A stretch of DNA of 64,000 nt from Candidatus Eremiobacterota bacterium (GTDB lineage Bacteria > Vulcanimicrobiota > CADAWZ01 > Ess09-12): NCBI GenBank assembly GCA_031082125.1, contig JAVHLM010000001.1, positions 1 to 64,000 of the forward strand, in the 5' to 3' direction. The translations under genes were made by a program, and so were the position numbers. The notes under the pieces were generated by a model that saw only the letters and a program-made list of their open reading frames with translations, did not search any database and had not been told where the DNA came from. Each line of letters starts with the position of its first letter. Position 1 is the first letter of the stretch. Positions 48,629 through 56,407 of the stretch are shown piece after piece.

Positions 48629-49486
48629 TCAGTAAAAGCGGCGCTGCTCGCTGGCATCCGAGGCCCCCTCGTAGATCTTCCTGCGCATATGGCGGAGAAG
48701 GGGAAGCTCCCGTCTCACCTTGTAAACGCGCTCAATATCTATCTCACAGATCACGAGAGTCTCTTCCGCCCCTGCCTCCGTGAGGACCGATCCCCAGGGG
48801 TCAACGGCCATTGAGTGGCCGTAATACTTATAGGATGACTTTCCTCCTGCCGCGGGAGAGGCAGCCAGCACATAGACCTGGTTGTCCACGGCCCTCGCCC
48901 TCATAAGGATCTCCCAGTGGGCAGGCCCCGTAGTGCTGTTGAAGGCTGCAGGGAAGACAAGGATCTCGGCGCCTCTCATCACCATCGCTCTCGAAAACTC
49001 GGGAAAGCGCACATCATAGCATATGGCCACGCCGAGGGTGGCGAAATCGGTGCGCACCACGGTGATCTCATTTCCCGCGCTGATGGTGTCTGATTCCTTG
49101 AAGGTGATGCCCCCTTTTATGTCCACGTCAAAGAGGTGGACCTTCCTGTGCCTCCCAAGGAGCATTCCCCTCTCGTCAAAGATGAAACTGGCGTTATAGA
49201 GGCTCCCTTTGCCGTCTGTCTCGGGGATGGACCCTCCCACAAGGACTACCCTTTCATCTGAAGCGGCGCCGGAGAGCGCTTCCAGCGTCTCACCGCCGGG
49301 GTAGCTCTCGGCAAAAGAGTGGAAAAGCTCGGGCTCGAGGGGACAGTTGAACAGCTCGGGAAGCACCACCAGGGAGCATCCCTCTTCTGCGGCCTCCCTC
49401 ACCATATGAATGGCCTTGCTGATATTTGCCTGCTTTTCGCCGGCTATCCTGATCTGGCATAACCCGATTTTCAGGGGACTCCCCAT
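48629..49486 (-). CDS. carbon-nitrogen hydrolase, omega-amidase (Nit2)-like
   Basis: 285 aa with the Glu-Lys-Cys triad of nitrilases: Glu44 in VVLPELF, Lys115 in HRKVHLFD, and Cys156 in AICYDVRFPE. The HLFDVDI-(x)-GGITFKESDT stretch is as in Nit2-type omega-amidases, which hydrolyse alpha-ketoglutaramate or ketosuccinamate. Start at the second Met because AAGGAGG lies just upstream. Omega-amidases often act after glutamine or asparagine transaminases, so the adjacent aminotransferase could supply substrate. Confidence 0.88.
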   Translation of the reverse strand: MGSPLKIGLCQIRIAGEKQANISKAIHMVREAAEEGCSLVVLPELFNCPLEPELFHSFAESYPGGETLEALSGAASDERVVLVGGSIPETDGKGSLYNASFIFDERGMLLGRHRKVHLFDVDIKGGITFKESDTISAGNEITVVRTDFATLGVAICYDVRFPEFSRAMVMRGAEILVFPAAFNSTTGPAHWEILMRARAVDNQVYVLAASPAAGGKSSYKYYGHSMAVDPWGSVLTEAGAEETLVICEIDIERVYKVRRELPLLRHMRRKIYEGASDASEQRRFY

Positions 49487-49664
49487 GGTTCCTCCTTGCT
49501 GCTCCATTGTCTTATGCTATAGATTTGAGAAAAACCTTGAAAGACCTTCAGGGATATTCTCCCTCAAGGGTGAAAAAGGGAAAGAATCGGCCAGGAAAGA
49601 AACCTTGTCAAGAGATGACCGGCCCTCTGCGCCACAGCGGTCACAGGGAAGGAGCATTGCACAA

Positions 49665-50666
49665 ATGGCCGACCACAGGGAAGAGATCACCGTAAGGGAT
49701 GCCGTTGCAGGCGACCTGGAAGCAATCATCTCCCTTTACTGCAGAAAGGAGTACTTCCCCTCACCGGTAAGGGCCCATGCCGAAGAGGAGCACAGGGCTT
49801 ATGCGGTGAGAATGATGAGGGAGCGGGGACATTTCCTTGGCAATGATCCCGATCTCAGGGTCTTCATGGCCATTTCAGGGGGAGAGCCCGCAGGCTATCT
49901 CATGGTGCTGCTGAACCTTGTTGAGACAATCACAGGAGAGCGGCAGGCCCTGCTCTACGATTATGCCTTCTCTGATGCCGGAAGAGGCCGTGATATGATG
50001 GAGCTTCTCTACGGCAGGGCCCTGGAGGTGATAAAAGAGCGGGGTGTTCCCTATGCCATCGTTGAGGTTGCCCCTGCCGACAGGAAAGGCCTGGAGCTCT
50101 TCGAGTCCATGGGCTTCAGGATGGAAATGCACCGGATCATCAAGAAAGCGGAGCGCCTTGTCATCACGGTGCCCGATCCCGACCCCTTCGTGGTACGAAA
50201 GGCCGTGCAGGGCGACCTTATGTTCGTCATACTTCTCAACCAGAGCTGCGGCTCCTTCACAATTCCCCCCGGCCGGGACATGCCCCGCGGCGAGATCATG
50301 GTCCGCTACATGAAGGCTTACATGGAGCTGAAACTCGATGAGAATGACCTCTTTACCGCCTTCATCATAGAGGACAGGGCCGCGGAAAAGCCCATAGGCT
50401 ATCTGATGTACAAGCTGAATGCCTGCGACTCAATGACGGGAGACCGGATAGGCTATATCTACGACCTGGCCATCGACCCCGCCTACTGGGGAAAGAGGGC
50501 CACCCAGAGAATCATGCGGGAAGGCGAGCGCTCACTGGCAGAAAGGGATATCACCTACCTCGTGGGAGATATTTCCCATGACAACCAGAGGGCTCTCAAG
50601 ACCGCCGTAAAGAGCCTGCATTTCACCGAGGAAAGCGTCAGGTGGGCCGCCAGGGTCCCCATGTGA
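49665..50666 (+). CDS. tandem GNAT acetyltransferase
   Basis: 334 aa with two GNAT domains, at about 6-155 and 170-330. In the first: TVRDAVAGDLEAIISLY, VAPADRKGLELFESMGFRMEM. In the second: VVRKAVQGDLMFVILLNQS, IYDLAIDPAYWGKRATQRIMREGE. GNATs acetylate amines with acetyl-CoA; the target is unknown. Only the second domain has a recognisable acetyl-CoA loop. The start at 49665 has AAGGAG about 10 nt upstream; the frame further up overlaps the nitrilase gene and does not look coding. Confidence 0.75.
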   Translation: MADHREEITVRDAVAGDLEAIISLYCRKEYFPSPVRAHAEEEHRAYAVRMMRERGHFLGNDPDLRVFMAISGGEPAGYLMVLLNLVETITGERQALLYDYAFSDAGRGRDMMELLYGRALEVIKERGVPYAIVEVAPADRKGLELFESMGFRMEMHRIIKKAERLVITVPDPDPFVVRKAVQGDLMFVILLNQSCGSFTIPPGRDMPRGEIMVRYMKAYMELKLDENDLFTAFIIEDRAAEKPIGYLMYKLNACDSMTGDRIGYIYDLAIDPAYWGKRATQRIMREGERSLAERDITYLVGDISHDNQRALKTAVKSLHFTEESVRWAARVPM

Positions 50667-50729
50667 ACATGCTGGAATAAAAAGTTTACAAAAAAGTGCT
50701 TATTTTTACAAAATAGCAATAAAGAGGTC

Positions 50730-50758
50730 TTTACCGGGAGAGAAATCCATGTGATAAT
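50730..50758 (+). promoter_or_regulatory. likely promoter of the glycine-rich peptide gene
   Basis: TTTACC, 17-nt spacer, GATAAT (50753-50758), four and five of six matches. Leader of about 32 nt carrying AAGGAGG. Confidence 0.45.
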
Positions 50759-50796
50759 GAAAGTAAAGCAGAATGACTACAAGGAGGTCAATTATC

Positions 50797-50991
50797 ATGG
50801 GATCAATAGGCGGAATTGGCGGCGGTGGCGGCGGCGGCGGCCCCATGGAGATGCTTAAAGGTATCGGCGAGATGCTTATGAAACCGATAGAGAAACTGAA
50901 GAACATGATGGGCGGCGGCGGACAGGGCGGCGGCTCAGGGATGCTCTCGGGCCTCACCGACATGCTCAAGGGCGGTGGAGGAGGACTTTAA
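50797..50991 (+). CDS. glycine-rich small peptide
   Basis: 64 aa, rich in Gly and Met, no Cys. A run of eight Gly (from about residue 7) precedes an amphipathic helix (PMEMLKGIGEMLMKPIEKLK), then Gly-rich linker, a second short helix (MLSGLTDMLK) and a Gly-rich end. AAGGAGG lies 11 nt before the ATG. It stands alone between its own promoter and a strong terminator, so it is a deliberate small gene and not noise. Function unknown: it could be a self-assembling, membrane-active or secreted peptide. Confidence 0.7.
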   Translation: MGSIGGIGGGGGGGGPMEMLKGIGEMLMKPIEKLKNMMGGGGQGGGSGMLSGLTDMLKGGGGGL

Positions 50992-51019
50992 AGGAAATAC
51001 TCCCTCAGGTGCTGAATAC

Positions 51020-51049
51020 AAACCCCGGGTACCCCGGGGTTTGTTTTTT
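51020..51049 (+). terminator. rho-independent terminator after the glycine-rich gene
   Basis: A 9-bp GC-rich stem (AAACCCC...GGGGTTT with GG/CC extension) around a short GTAC-type loop, followed by a run of six T. Confidence 0.85.
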
Positions 51050-51118
51050 ATATGAGCAGTCCTGCGACTCCCGGGGAATTACAGGATTGCCAGATTTTTC
51101 AAAGAGAGAGGTGGCACT

Positions 51119-51694
51119 ATGGCGGAAGAGGAACAGGGCTCCTTCTGGGACAAGATAAAGAATATCAGGGAAATTACGTGCAAGGCCTGCGGCCACAAGA
51201 ATCCCCAGGACCACACAATGTGCGAGGAGTGCGGCAAGAAGCTTCCTCTCGATGATGACGCCCTCGCCATCAATGCCGTGGCGGGCGAGGTCCGCACCCC
51301 GGGGAAAATGGGAAAAATCCCCATTGAAGAGGCAAAGACCCTCAATGTGCTGAGGGACATCTGCGAGAAGATACAGTCAGGCACCATTCCTCTCGAGGAA
51401 TTCAAGAAAACCCATGCCAAGATTCAGAATATCGCCTCAATCGGTGTGGCCCTCTGGGACACCGAGGCCGGCAAGCACCTCGTGGGGAAGCTTGAAGGCG
51501 AGGAAAAGGAGCTTGCTGACAAGCAGCACCAGGAGTTCAGGAACTTCAATGAAGGCGTCGCGAGGATAGGGAACTACCTCAAGTCCAATGACCTCAAGGA
51601 TGTCGCCGAAGGCTTCAAAATGGCCGAAAAAGCCATGGTCACGCTGGACCAGATCCAGGACAGGCAGCTGGAGATTGTCAATTCCAAGTCATAG
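51119..51694 (+). CDS. zinc-ribbon protein of unknown function
   Basis: 191 aa with an N-terminal zinc ribbon (CKACGHKNPQDHTMCEECGKK), a short linker, then a helical, highly charged body (IQSGTIPLEEFKKTHAKIQN, GEEKELADKQHQEFRNF) likely to form a coiled coil. GAGAGG about 8 nt before the ATG. I do not recognise a named family. The OsmC gene follows after 11 nt, so the two are probably co-transcribed. Confidence 0.7.
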   Translation: MAEEEQGSFWDKIKNIREITCKACGHKNPQDHTMCEECGKKLPLDDDALAINAVAGEVRTPGKMGKIPIEEAKTLNVLRDICEKIQSGTIPLEEFKKTHAKIQNIASIGVALWDTEAGKHLVGKLEGEEKELADKQHQEFRNFNEGVARIGNYLKSNDLKDVAEGFKMAEKAMVTLDQIQDRQLEIVNSKS

Positions 51695-51705
51695 GGGAGG
51701 AGCTC

Positions 51706-52125
51706 ATGGCCGTCGAGGTGGATATCTTTTACGAGGGCGACCTTCACTGCAGGGCCGTCCATCTTCCTTCAGGGTCATCTTTTATGACCGACGCCCCGGT
51801 GGACAATGGAGGCAAGGGAGAGCTCTTCTCTCCCACCGATCTGGTAGGCACTGCCCTTGGCTCATGCATCCTCACCATTATGGGCCTTGTTGCCCAGCGC
51901 AACAGCCTGGACATAAGGGGAGCGAAGGTCCATGTGAAAAAGGAGATGGCTGCAGCGCCCGTAAGGCGTATAGGCTCTCTCCATGCCACGGTGACAATCC
52001 CCCGCGGATCAGCCCTTTCGCCTGCAGCGCGTACAAAGCTGGAGCAGACGGCAAAGGCATGCCCTGTAAGGCAGAGCCTCCACCCCGACGTGGAGCTTCA
52101 CATTGACATTGTGTATGCCGATTGA
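51706..52125 (+). CDS. OsmC/Ohr-family protein
   Basis: 139 aa of the OsmC/YhfA type: FSPTDLVGTALGSCILT with Cys54, and the second Cys119 in KACPVRQSLHPDVEL. The two cysteines together reduce organic hydroperoxides in characterised members, using lipoyl or other thiols. Directly downstream of the zinc-ribbon gene and abutting the end of the opposing radical SAM gene (1 nt between stops). Confidence 0.88.
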   Translation: MAVEVDIFYEGDLHCRAVHLPSGSSFMTDAPVDNGGKGELFSPTDLVGTALGSCILTIMGLVAQRNSLDIRGAKVHVKKEMAAAPVRRIGSLHATVTIPRGSALSPAARTKLEQTAKACPVRQSLHPDVELHIDIVYAD

Positions 52126-52126
52126 T

Positions 52127-53182
52127 TCAGGACAGGCTTTCGGAAGCTTTCCCAATGCGGGCGGCCAGGCTTTGATGGCTTAACTCATCATAAAAAAAAC
52201 GGGGATAGAGCTCGGCGCCCCGGTATCCCCCGTTATACAGGTGGATTCTCAGGTCAATACAGAGGTGGCATGCCGAGACATATCCGCCCGCTATGGGCTC
52301 ATACCCCTGTGAGAGCCCATGACGGTAAAGCCCCTCAAGCCCCTCCCTCACAATAAGCTCCAGCACCGGGTAGAGAGCAAGGTCGATGCCTTCACCGTAA
52401 AGCTTTTCAAGCTGGAAGGCAGCACCCTCTCCAAGGGAAAGCCCCGCACAGAATCCCGGGAGGTAGGCCCCCCTGTAATCCACATGCACATGGACTGGCG
52501 ACTTGAGGGCTTCGCCGCAGGGATGCCGGAAAAAATGCTCCGCCCTGAAAGTGGGCAGGTACCGGGCAAAAAAGTAGGCTGCCCTCCCTGAAGGATGAAG
52601 GTAAATGAGGGACTCAAGCTGCAGGCGGATCTCCTGCGGCGAAAAGGCGCCGAAGTACTCCTCAAGCGGCACGGGGCGTTCTGGATCGACACGCCGGAGG
52701 AACGGGAAATAGCCGGGATGCCAGGGGAAAATCCCCTCGTATCCGAAAACCTTGATGATGGAGTGAAAGATCCTCTCCACCTCGTGAGCGCTTATAAACT
52801 CATTGTGAAAGGGGCTTATGCTCAGCAGCAGCATGGGGATGCCCATGGCCTTAAGCCTTTGAAGCCTTCCTTCGGTGTCAATCCTCAACGGGAAGCCATT
52901 GGTCTCGAGATACTCGAGGACAAGCCTTGTCTTGTTGAGAGCTTTCACGGCATATTCAACCATATGCTCATTCAGAAGGGGCTCACCGCCCCCGATGTGC
53001 ACCCCCGCCTCTCCCAGGGCAAGGGATGCCTCTGATATTATAGTGGAAAGGGCTTCATTGCTGATCTCATCTTCTCTCTGGGGTGACGAGCAATAAAGGC
53101 AGTGCCGGCAGGAAAACGGGCAGCGGTAAGTAGTGATAAGGCCGATGGTATCAGCCCGGTAAGGCTTAAAAAAGAAAGCCAT
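52127..53182 (-). CDS. radical SAM protein with Cys-rich C-terminal part
   Basis: 351 aa. The [4Fe-4S]-SAM motif is Cys21-x3-Cys25-x2-Cys28 (TYRCPFSCRHC), then GGGEPLL, a Ser/Thr-rich barrel (LLLSISPFHNEF) and later cysteines in HPCGEAL, GFCAG and CHLC that could bind an auxiliary cluster as in SPASM/twitch proteins. The C-terminal cysteines are fewer than a classical SPASM domain. Substrate unknown; peptide-modifying and cofactor roles both occur in this superfamily. It converges on the OsmC gene and is divergent from the MFS gene. Confidence 0.8.
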   Translation of the reverse strand: MAFFFKPYRADTIGLITTYRCPFSCRHCLYCSSPQREDEISNEALSTIISEASLALGEAGVHIGGGEPLLNEHMVEYAVKALNKTRLVLEYLETNGFPLRIDTEGRLQRLKAMGIPMLLLSISPFHNEFISAHEVERIFHSIIKVFGYEGIFPWHPGYFPFLRRVDPERPVPLEEYFGAFSPQEIRLQLESLIYLHPSGRAAYFFARYLPTFRAEHFFRHPCGEALKSPVHVHVDYRGAYLPGFCAGLSLGEGAAFQLEKLYGEGIDLALYPVLELIVREGLEGLYRHGLSQGYEPIAGGYVSACHLCIDLRIHLYNGGYRGAELYPRFFYDELSHQSLAARIGKASESLS

Positions 53183-53229
53183 CTTTACGCTCCATATTGT
53201 GTTTTTTAAACACCATCATCTGCGCGTGA

Positions 53230-53248
53230 TTTAACATTCTTTTAACAT
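53230..53248 (+). repeat. direct repeat TTTAACAT with 11-bp period
   Basis: Two exact copies at 53230-53237 and 53241-53248, 20 nt upstream of the -35 box of the MFS gene. The 11-bp period puts both copies on one helix face, as for binding sites of OmpR/PhoB-type response regulators. Regulation is inference. Confidence 0.5.
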
Positions 53249-53267
53249 GTGATGGTGCTCAAGGCTC

Positions 53268-53295
53268 TTTACAAAATTTTTTATTTTACTATAAT
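53268..53295 (+). promoter_or_regulatory. promoter of the MFS gene, probably leaderless
   Basis: TTTACA (five of six), 16-nt spacer, TATAAT (perfect). Transcription would begin at about 53302, only 3 nt before the ATG at 53305. Confidence 0.6.
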
Positions 53296-53304
53296 AGGTT
53301 CGTC

Positions 53305-54591
53305 ATGGGAAATATAGTGCCTCTCGTGAAAAACTGGATACTGTTCAGAAACAGGACCCTCTTCATCTTCTGGGTGGGGCAGCTCACGTCGCGCATCGGC
53401 TCCTTCATAAGCTACGTGGCCCTCCTGCTCCTGGTAAGGGAGCTCACGGGAAAGAACACGACGATGGCAATCACGGGGATCTGCCAGGCCCTCCCGGGCC
53501 TCATCGTGGGCCTGTGGGCGGGAGCCATCACCGACCGCGTCGGCAAGGTGCGGATCATGATCCTCACCGACGTGCTCAGGGGCCTTGGCTGCTTCATCAT
53601 CCCTCTCTGCATATATTTTCACTGCCTCCAGGCCTGGCACCTCTACCTCGTGGCGGTCCTCATCTCCCTTGGCACGGCATTTTTCCAGCCTGCCGAGATG
53701 GCCATCATACCGGACTTCGTGAAGCGCGAGGATCTCAACAGCGCCAACGCCGTAGCAAGAACAACCATACAGATTGGCGGCATCATAGGCCCGGCTCTTG
53801 GCGCTCTCCTTATCACGCAGTGGGGCGCCTGGACCGCCTTCATCGCCGACGGCATCACCTTTTTCATCTCGGCCTTCTGCATCATGCTCATGAGAGTGAG
53901 TCAGGAGAAGGAAAAATGCGAATCCTCTGATAACCTCATGGAGGACGTAAAGGAAGGTATCAAGCTCATATGGCAGAACTCGCCCCTCAAGGCCATTCTG
54001 CTCTGCTGCATCGCCGTCAATTTCACTTACTATCCCCTTCCCATACTTCTTCCTGAGATCTCCGAGCGGAAGTTCCTGGATCTCACCTTCTTCAACAAGA
54101 CTCAGATCTTCGGGGCTTTCATCATGACCCTCACGGCAGGAAAGCTCCTTGCATCAATCATGATAAATTCTTTCAACCGGTTCAGGCACTTGAAATTCTT
54201 TCTTTACTATTCAAATATTGCAATTGCCCTCGCGGTGCTCACCGTCGGCGTGAGCAGGTTTCTCTCCCTCTCTTTCCTCGCAATGGCCGCCATCGGCTTC
54301 TGCGGCACCATCACCGAGGTCCGTATCGTGTCCTATATCCAGTCAAGCTTCCCCGAAAACATCCTGGGCAGGATCTTCGGCATTATCCTCACGGTGGCTT
54401 TCGGCACCATTCCCCTTTCCATCTTCGCGGGGGGATGGATTGCCGACATCGTGGGATCGGCCTGGGTTCTTCTGGGCCTTGGCGCAGGGCTTGTCTTTAC
54501 CTCGCTTGTCATTTACTTCACAGGGATGCTCGAGGGGAAGAACGACGTGGTCTCGGACAGCACCACGCTGGTCTTCGTCAACAAGTACTAG
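53305..54591 (+). CDS. MFS efflux-type transporter
   Basis: 428 aa, twelve helices, with the motif GAITDRVGKVRIMILTDVLRG after helix 2 and GALLITQWGAW. It resembles the macrolide-efflux/enterobactin-exporter (EntS-like) branch of MFS, in which each half has a short cytoplasmic loop. Likely exports a small molecule or drug by proton exchange. There is no ribosome site before the ATG, consistent with a leaderless message. The ettA gene follows in the same direction after 92 nt. Confidence 0.85.
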   Translation: MGNIVPLVKNWILFRNRTLFIFWVGQLTSRIGSFISYVALLLLVRELTGKNTTMAITGICQALPGLIVGLWAGAITDRVGKVRIMILTDVLRGLGCFIIPLCIYFHCLQAWHLYLVAVLISLGTAFFQPAEMAIIPDFVKREDLNSANAVARTTIQIGGIIGPALGALLITQWGAWTAFIADGITFFISAFCIMLMRVSQEKEKCESSDNLMEDVKEGIKLIWQNSPLKAILLCCIAVNFTYYPLPILLPEISERKFLDLTFFNKTQIFGAFIMTLTAGKLLASIMINSFNRFRHLKFFLYYSNIAIALAVLTVGVSRFLSLSFLAMAAIGFCGTITEVRIVSYIQSSFPENILGRIFGIILTVAFGTIPLSIFAGGWIADIVGSAWVLLGLGAGLVFTSLVIYFTGMLEGKNDVVSDSTTLVFVNKY

Positions 54592-54683
54592 TCCCCACAT
54601 TACCGGCAGATGCCCTGGAGGAGAGAGGGAAAGGGCAAAGAATCTCTTATGGAGCAGGCCTTTTCGAGGAAGGAGCACGACTA

Positions 54684-56369
54684 ATGAGCAACGAGCCCTA
54701 TAAAGTCATATTCTCAATGGTGAGAGTGAACAAGTTCTACGACAAGAAGCCCGTCATAAGGGACATTTCTCTTTCCTTTTTCTACGGCGCCAAGATAGGG
54801 GTGCTGGGCCTCAACGGGGCCGGCAAGAGCACCCTGCTGCGAATCATCGCCGGCGTCGATACCGAGTATAACGGCGAAGTGACCTTTTCGCCGGGATATT
54901 CGGTGGGATTCCTCCCCCAGGAGCCCGGGCTTGACGACTCCCTCACTATCCGCCAGGTCGTCGAGGAGGGCCTCAAGGAAACTGCCGATGCCGTGAAAGA
55001 GTATGAGCGGATAAGTGATCGCCTGGGCGAAGACATAAGTGACGACGAGATGAACAGCCTCATTGAAAAGCAGGGCCAGCTCCAGGAGAAAATAGAAGCC
55101 CTCGACGGGTGGAACCTGGATTCTCGCCTGGAGCAGGCCATGGATGCCCTGGGCTGCCCCCCCGGCGACACACCCGTAAAAGTCCTCTCGGGCGGAGAGC
55201 GCAGGCGCGTGGCCCTCTGCAGGCTCCTGCTCACAAAACCCGACATTCTGCTTCTTGACGAGCCTACAAACCACCTTGACGCCGAGTCAGTGGGCTGGCT
55301 TGAGCGCCACCTGCAGGAATACGAGGGCACCATCATTGCCGTCACCCATGACCGCTATTTCCTGGACAACGTGGCGGGATGGATCCTGGAGCTCGACAGG
55401 GGTCACGGTATCCCATGGAAAGGGAATTACTCCTCGTGGCTTGAGCAGAAGGAGAACCGCCTTCGTGTTGAGGACAAGGCGGAGAGCGACCGGAAAAAGA
55501 CCCTCCAGAGAGAGCTTGAGTGGATCAGGATGTCCCCCAGGGCCCGGCAGGCAAAATCGAGGGCCCGTATCAGCGCCTATGAAAAGCTGCTGGGAGAGGA
55601 CAGTGAAAAGCGAAGCCGGGACCTGGAGATCTTTATCCCCAACGGTCCCCGCCTCGGCAACGTGGTGATTGAGTGCAGCGACGTGAGCAAGGGCTTTGAT
55701 GAAAGGCTCCTCATGGAGCATGTGACCTTTTCCCTTCCCCCCGGGGGTATCATAGGAATAATTGGAGTCAACGGCGCGGGGAAAACGACTCTCTTCAAGA
55801 TGTTCATGGGCATCGAAAAGCCTGACTCGGGAACCATAAGGATCGGTGAGACGGTAAAGCTTGCCTATGTTGACCAGACCCGCGATGAGCTCGAGCCGGA
55901 CAAGACCATATGGGAATGCATCTCTGACGGAAAAGAATTGATTGACCTGGGGAAACAGCAGGTGAATTCAAGGGCCTATGTGGCGCGTTTCAACTTCACA
56001 GGCCAGGACCAGCAGAAAAAGGTGGGCATGCTCTCAGGCGGAGAGCGCAACAGGGTGCACCTTGCGCGGCTCCTGAAATCGGGCGCCAACGTCATCCTCC
56101 TCGATGAGCCCACTAATGACCTGGATGTGAACACTCTGAGAGCCCTTGAGGAGGCCCTGGAAAACTTCGCCGGATGCGCCGTCGTGATAAGCCATGACCG
56201 CTGGTTCCTGGACAGGGTGGCCACCCATATCCTGGCCTTCGAGGGCGACAGCCAGGCCTACTGGTTTGACGGCAACTTTTCCGATTACGAGGAAAAAAAG
56301 ATTGCCCGCCTTGGGGCCGCTGCGGCGGAGCATCACCGGATCAAGTACAAGAGGCTCACGAGAAACTAG
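54684..56369 (+). CDS. ettA: ABC-F translational throttle protein EttA
   Basis: 561 aa, the normal EttA length. Two ABC modules: Walker A GLNGAGKST and GVNGAGKTT, signatures LSGGERRR and LSGGERNR, Walker B LLLDEPTNHLD and LLDEPTNDLD, joined by the charged linker (RELEWIRMSPRARQAKSRAR). EttA gates the ribosome E site by sensing the ATP/ADP ratio. The start is at the Met preceded by AAGGAG 8 nt upstream; the longer frame overlaps the MFS end and is not homologous. No membrane domains, as expected of ABC-F proteins. Confidence 0.92.
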   Translation: MSNEPYKVIFSMVRVNKFYDKKPVIRDISLSFFYGAKIGVLGLNGAGKSTLLRIIAGVDTEYNGEVTFSPGYSVGFLPQEPGLDDSLTIRQVVEEGLKETADAVKEYERISDRLGEDISDDEMNSLIEKQGQLQEKIEALDGWNLDSRLEQAMDALGCPPGDTPVKVLSGGERRRVALCRLLLTKPDILLLDEPTNHLDAESVGWLERHLQEYEGTIIAVTHDRYFLDNVAGWILELDRGHGIPWKGNYSSWLEQKENRLRVEDKAESDRKKTLQRELEWIRMSPRARQAKSRARISAYEKLLGEDSEKRSRDLEIFIPNGPRLGNVVIECSDVSKGFDERLLMEHVTFSLPPGGIIGIIGVNGAGKTTLFKMFMGIEKPDSGTIRIGETVKLAYVDQTRDELEPDKTIWECISDGKELIDLGKQQVNSRAYVARFNFTGQDQQKKVGMLSGGERNRVHLARLLKSGANVILLDEPTNDLDVNTLRALEEALENFAGCAVVISHDRWFLDRVATHILAFEGDSQAYWFDGNFSDYEEKKIARLGAAAAEHHRIKYKRLTRN

Positions 56370-56373
56370 CAAG

Positions 56374-56385
56374 TAATGATCATTA
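56374..56385. promoter_or_regulatory. perfect 12-bp palindrome between ettA and vWA gene
   Basis: TAATGATCATTA. It sits just after the ettA stop codon and 22 nt before the next start. Function unknown; too AT-rich to be a good terminator. Confidence 0.3.
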
Positions 56386-56407
56386 GTCAGACGCGGGGGG
56401 GACTTCC

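Noticed and set aside
54435-54683. Upstream extension of ettA by 83 codons
   Set aside because: It overlaps the end of the MFS gene, is not homologous to EttA, and the start at 54684 has a good ribosome site and gives normal length.
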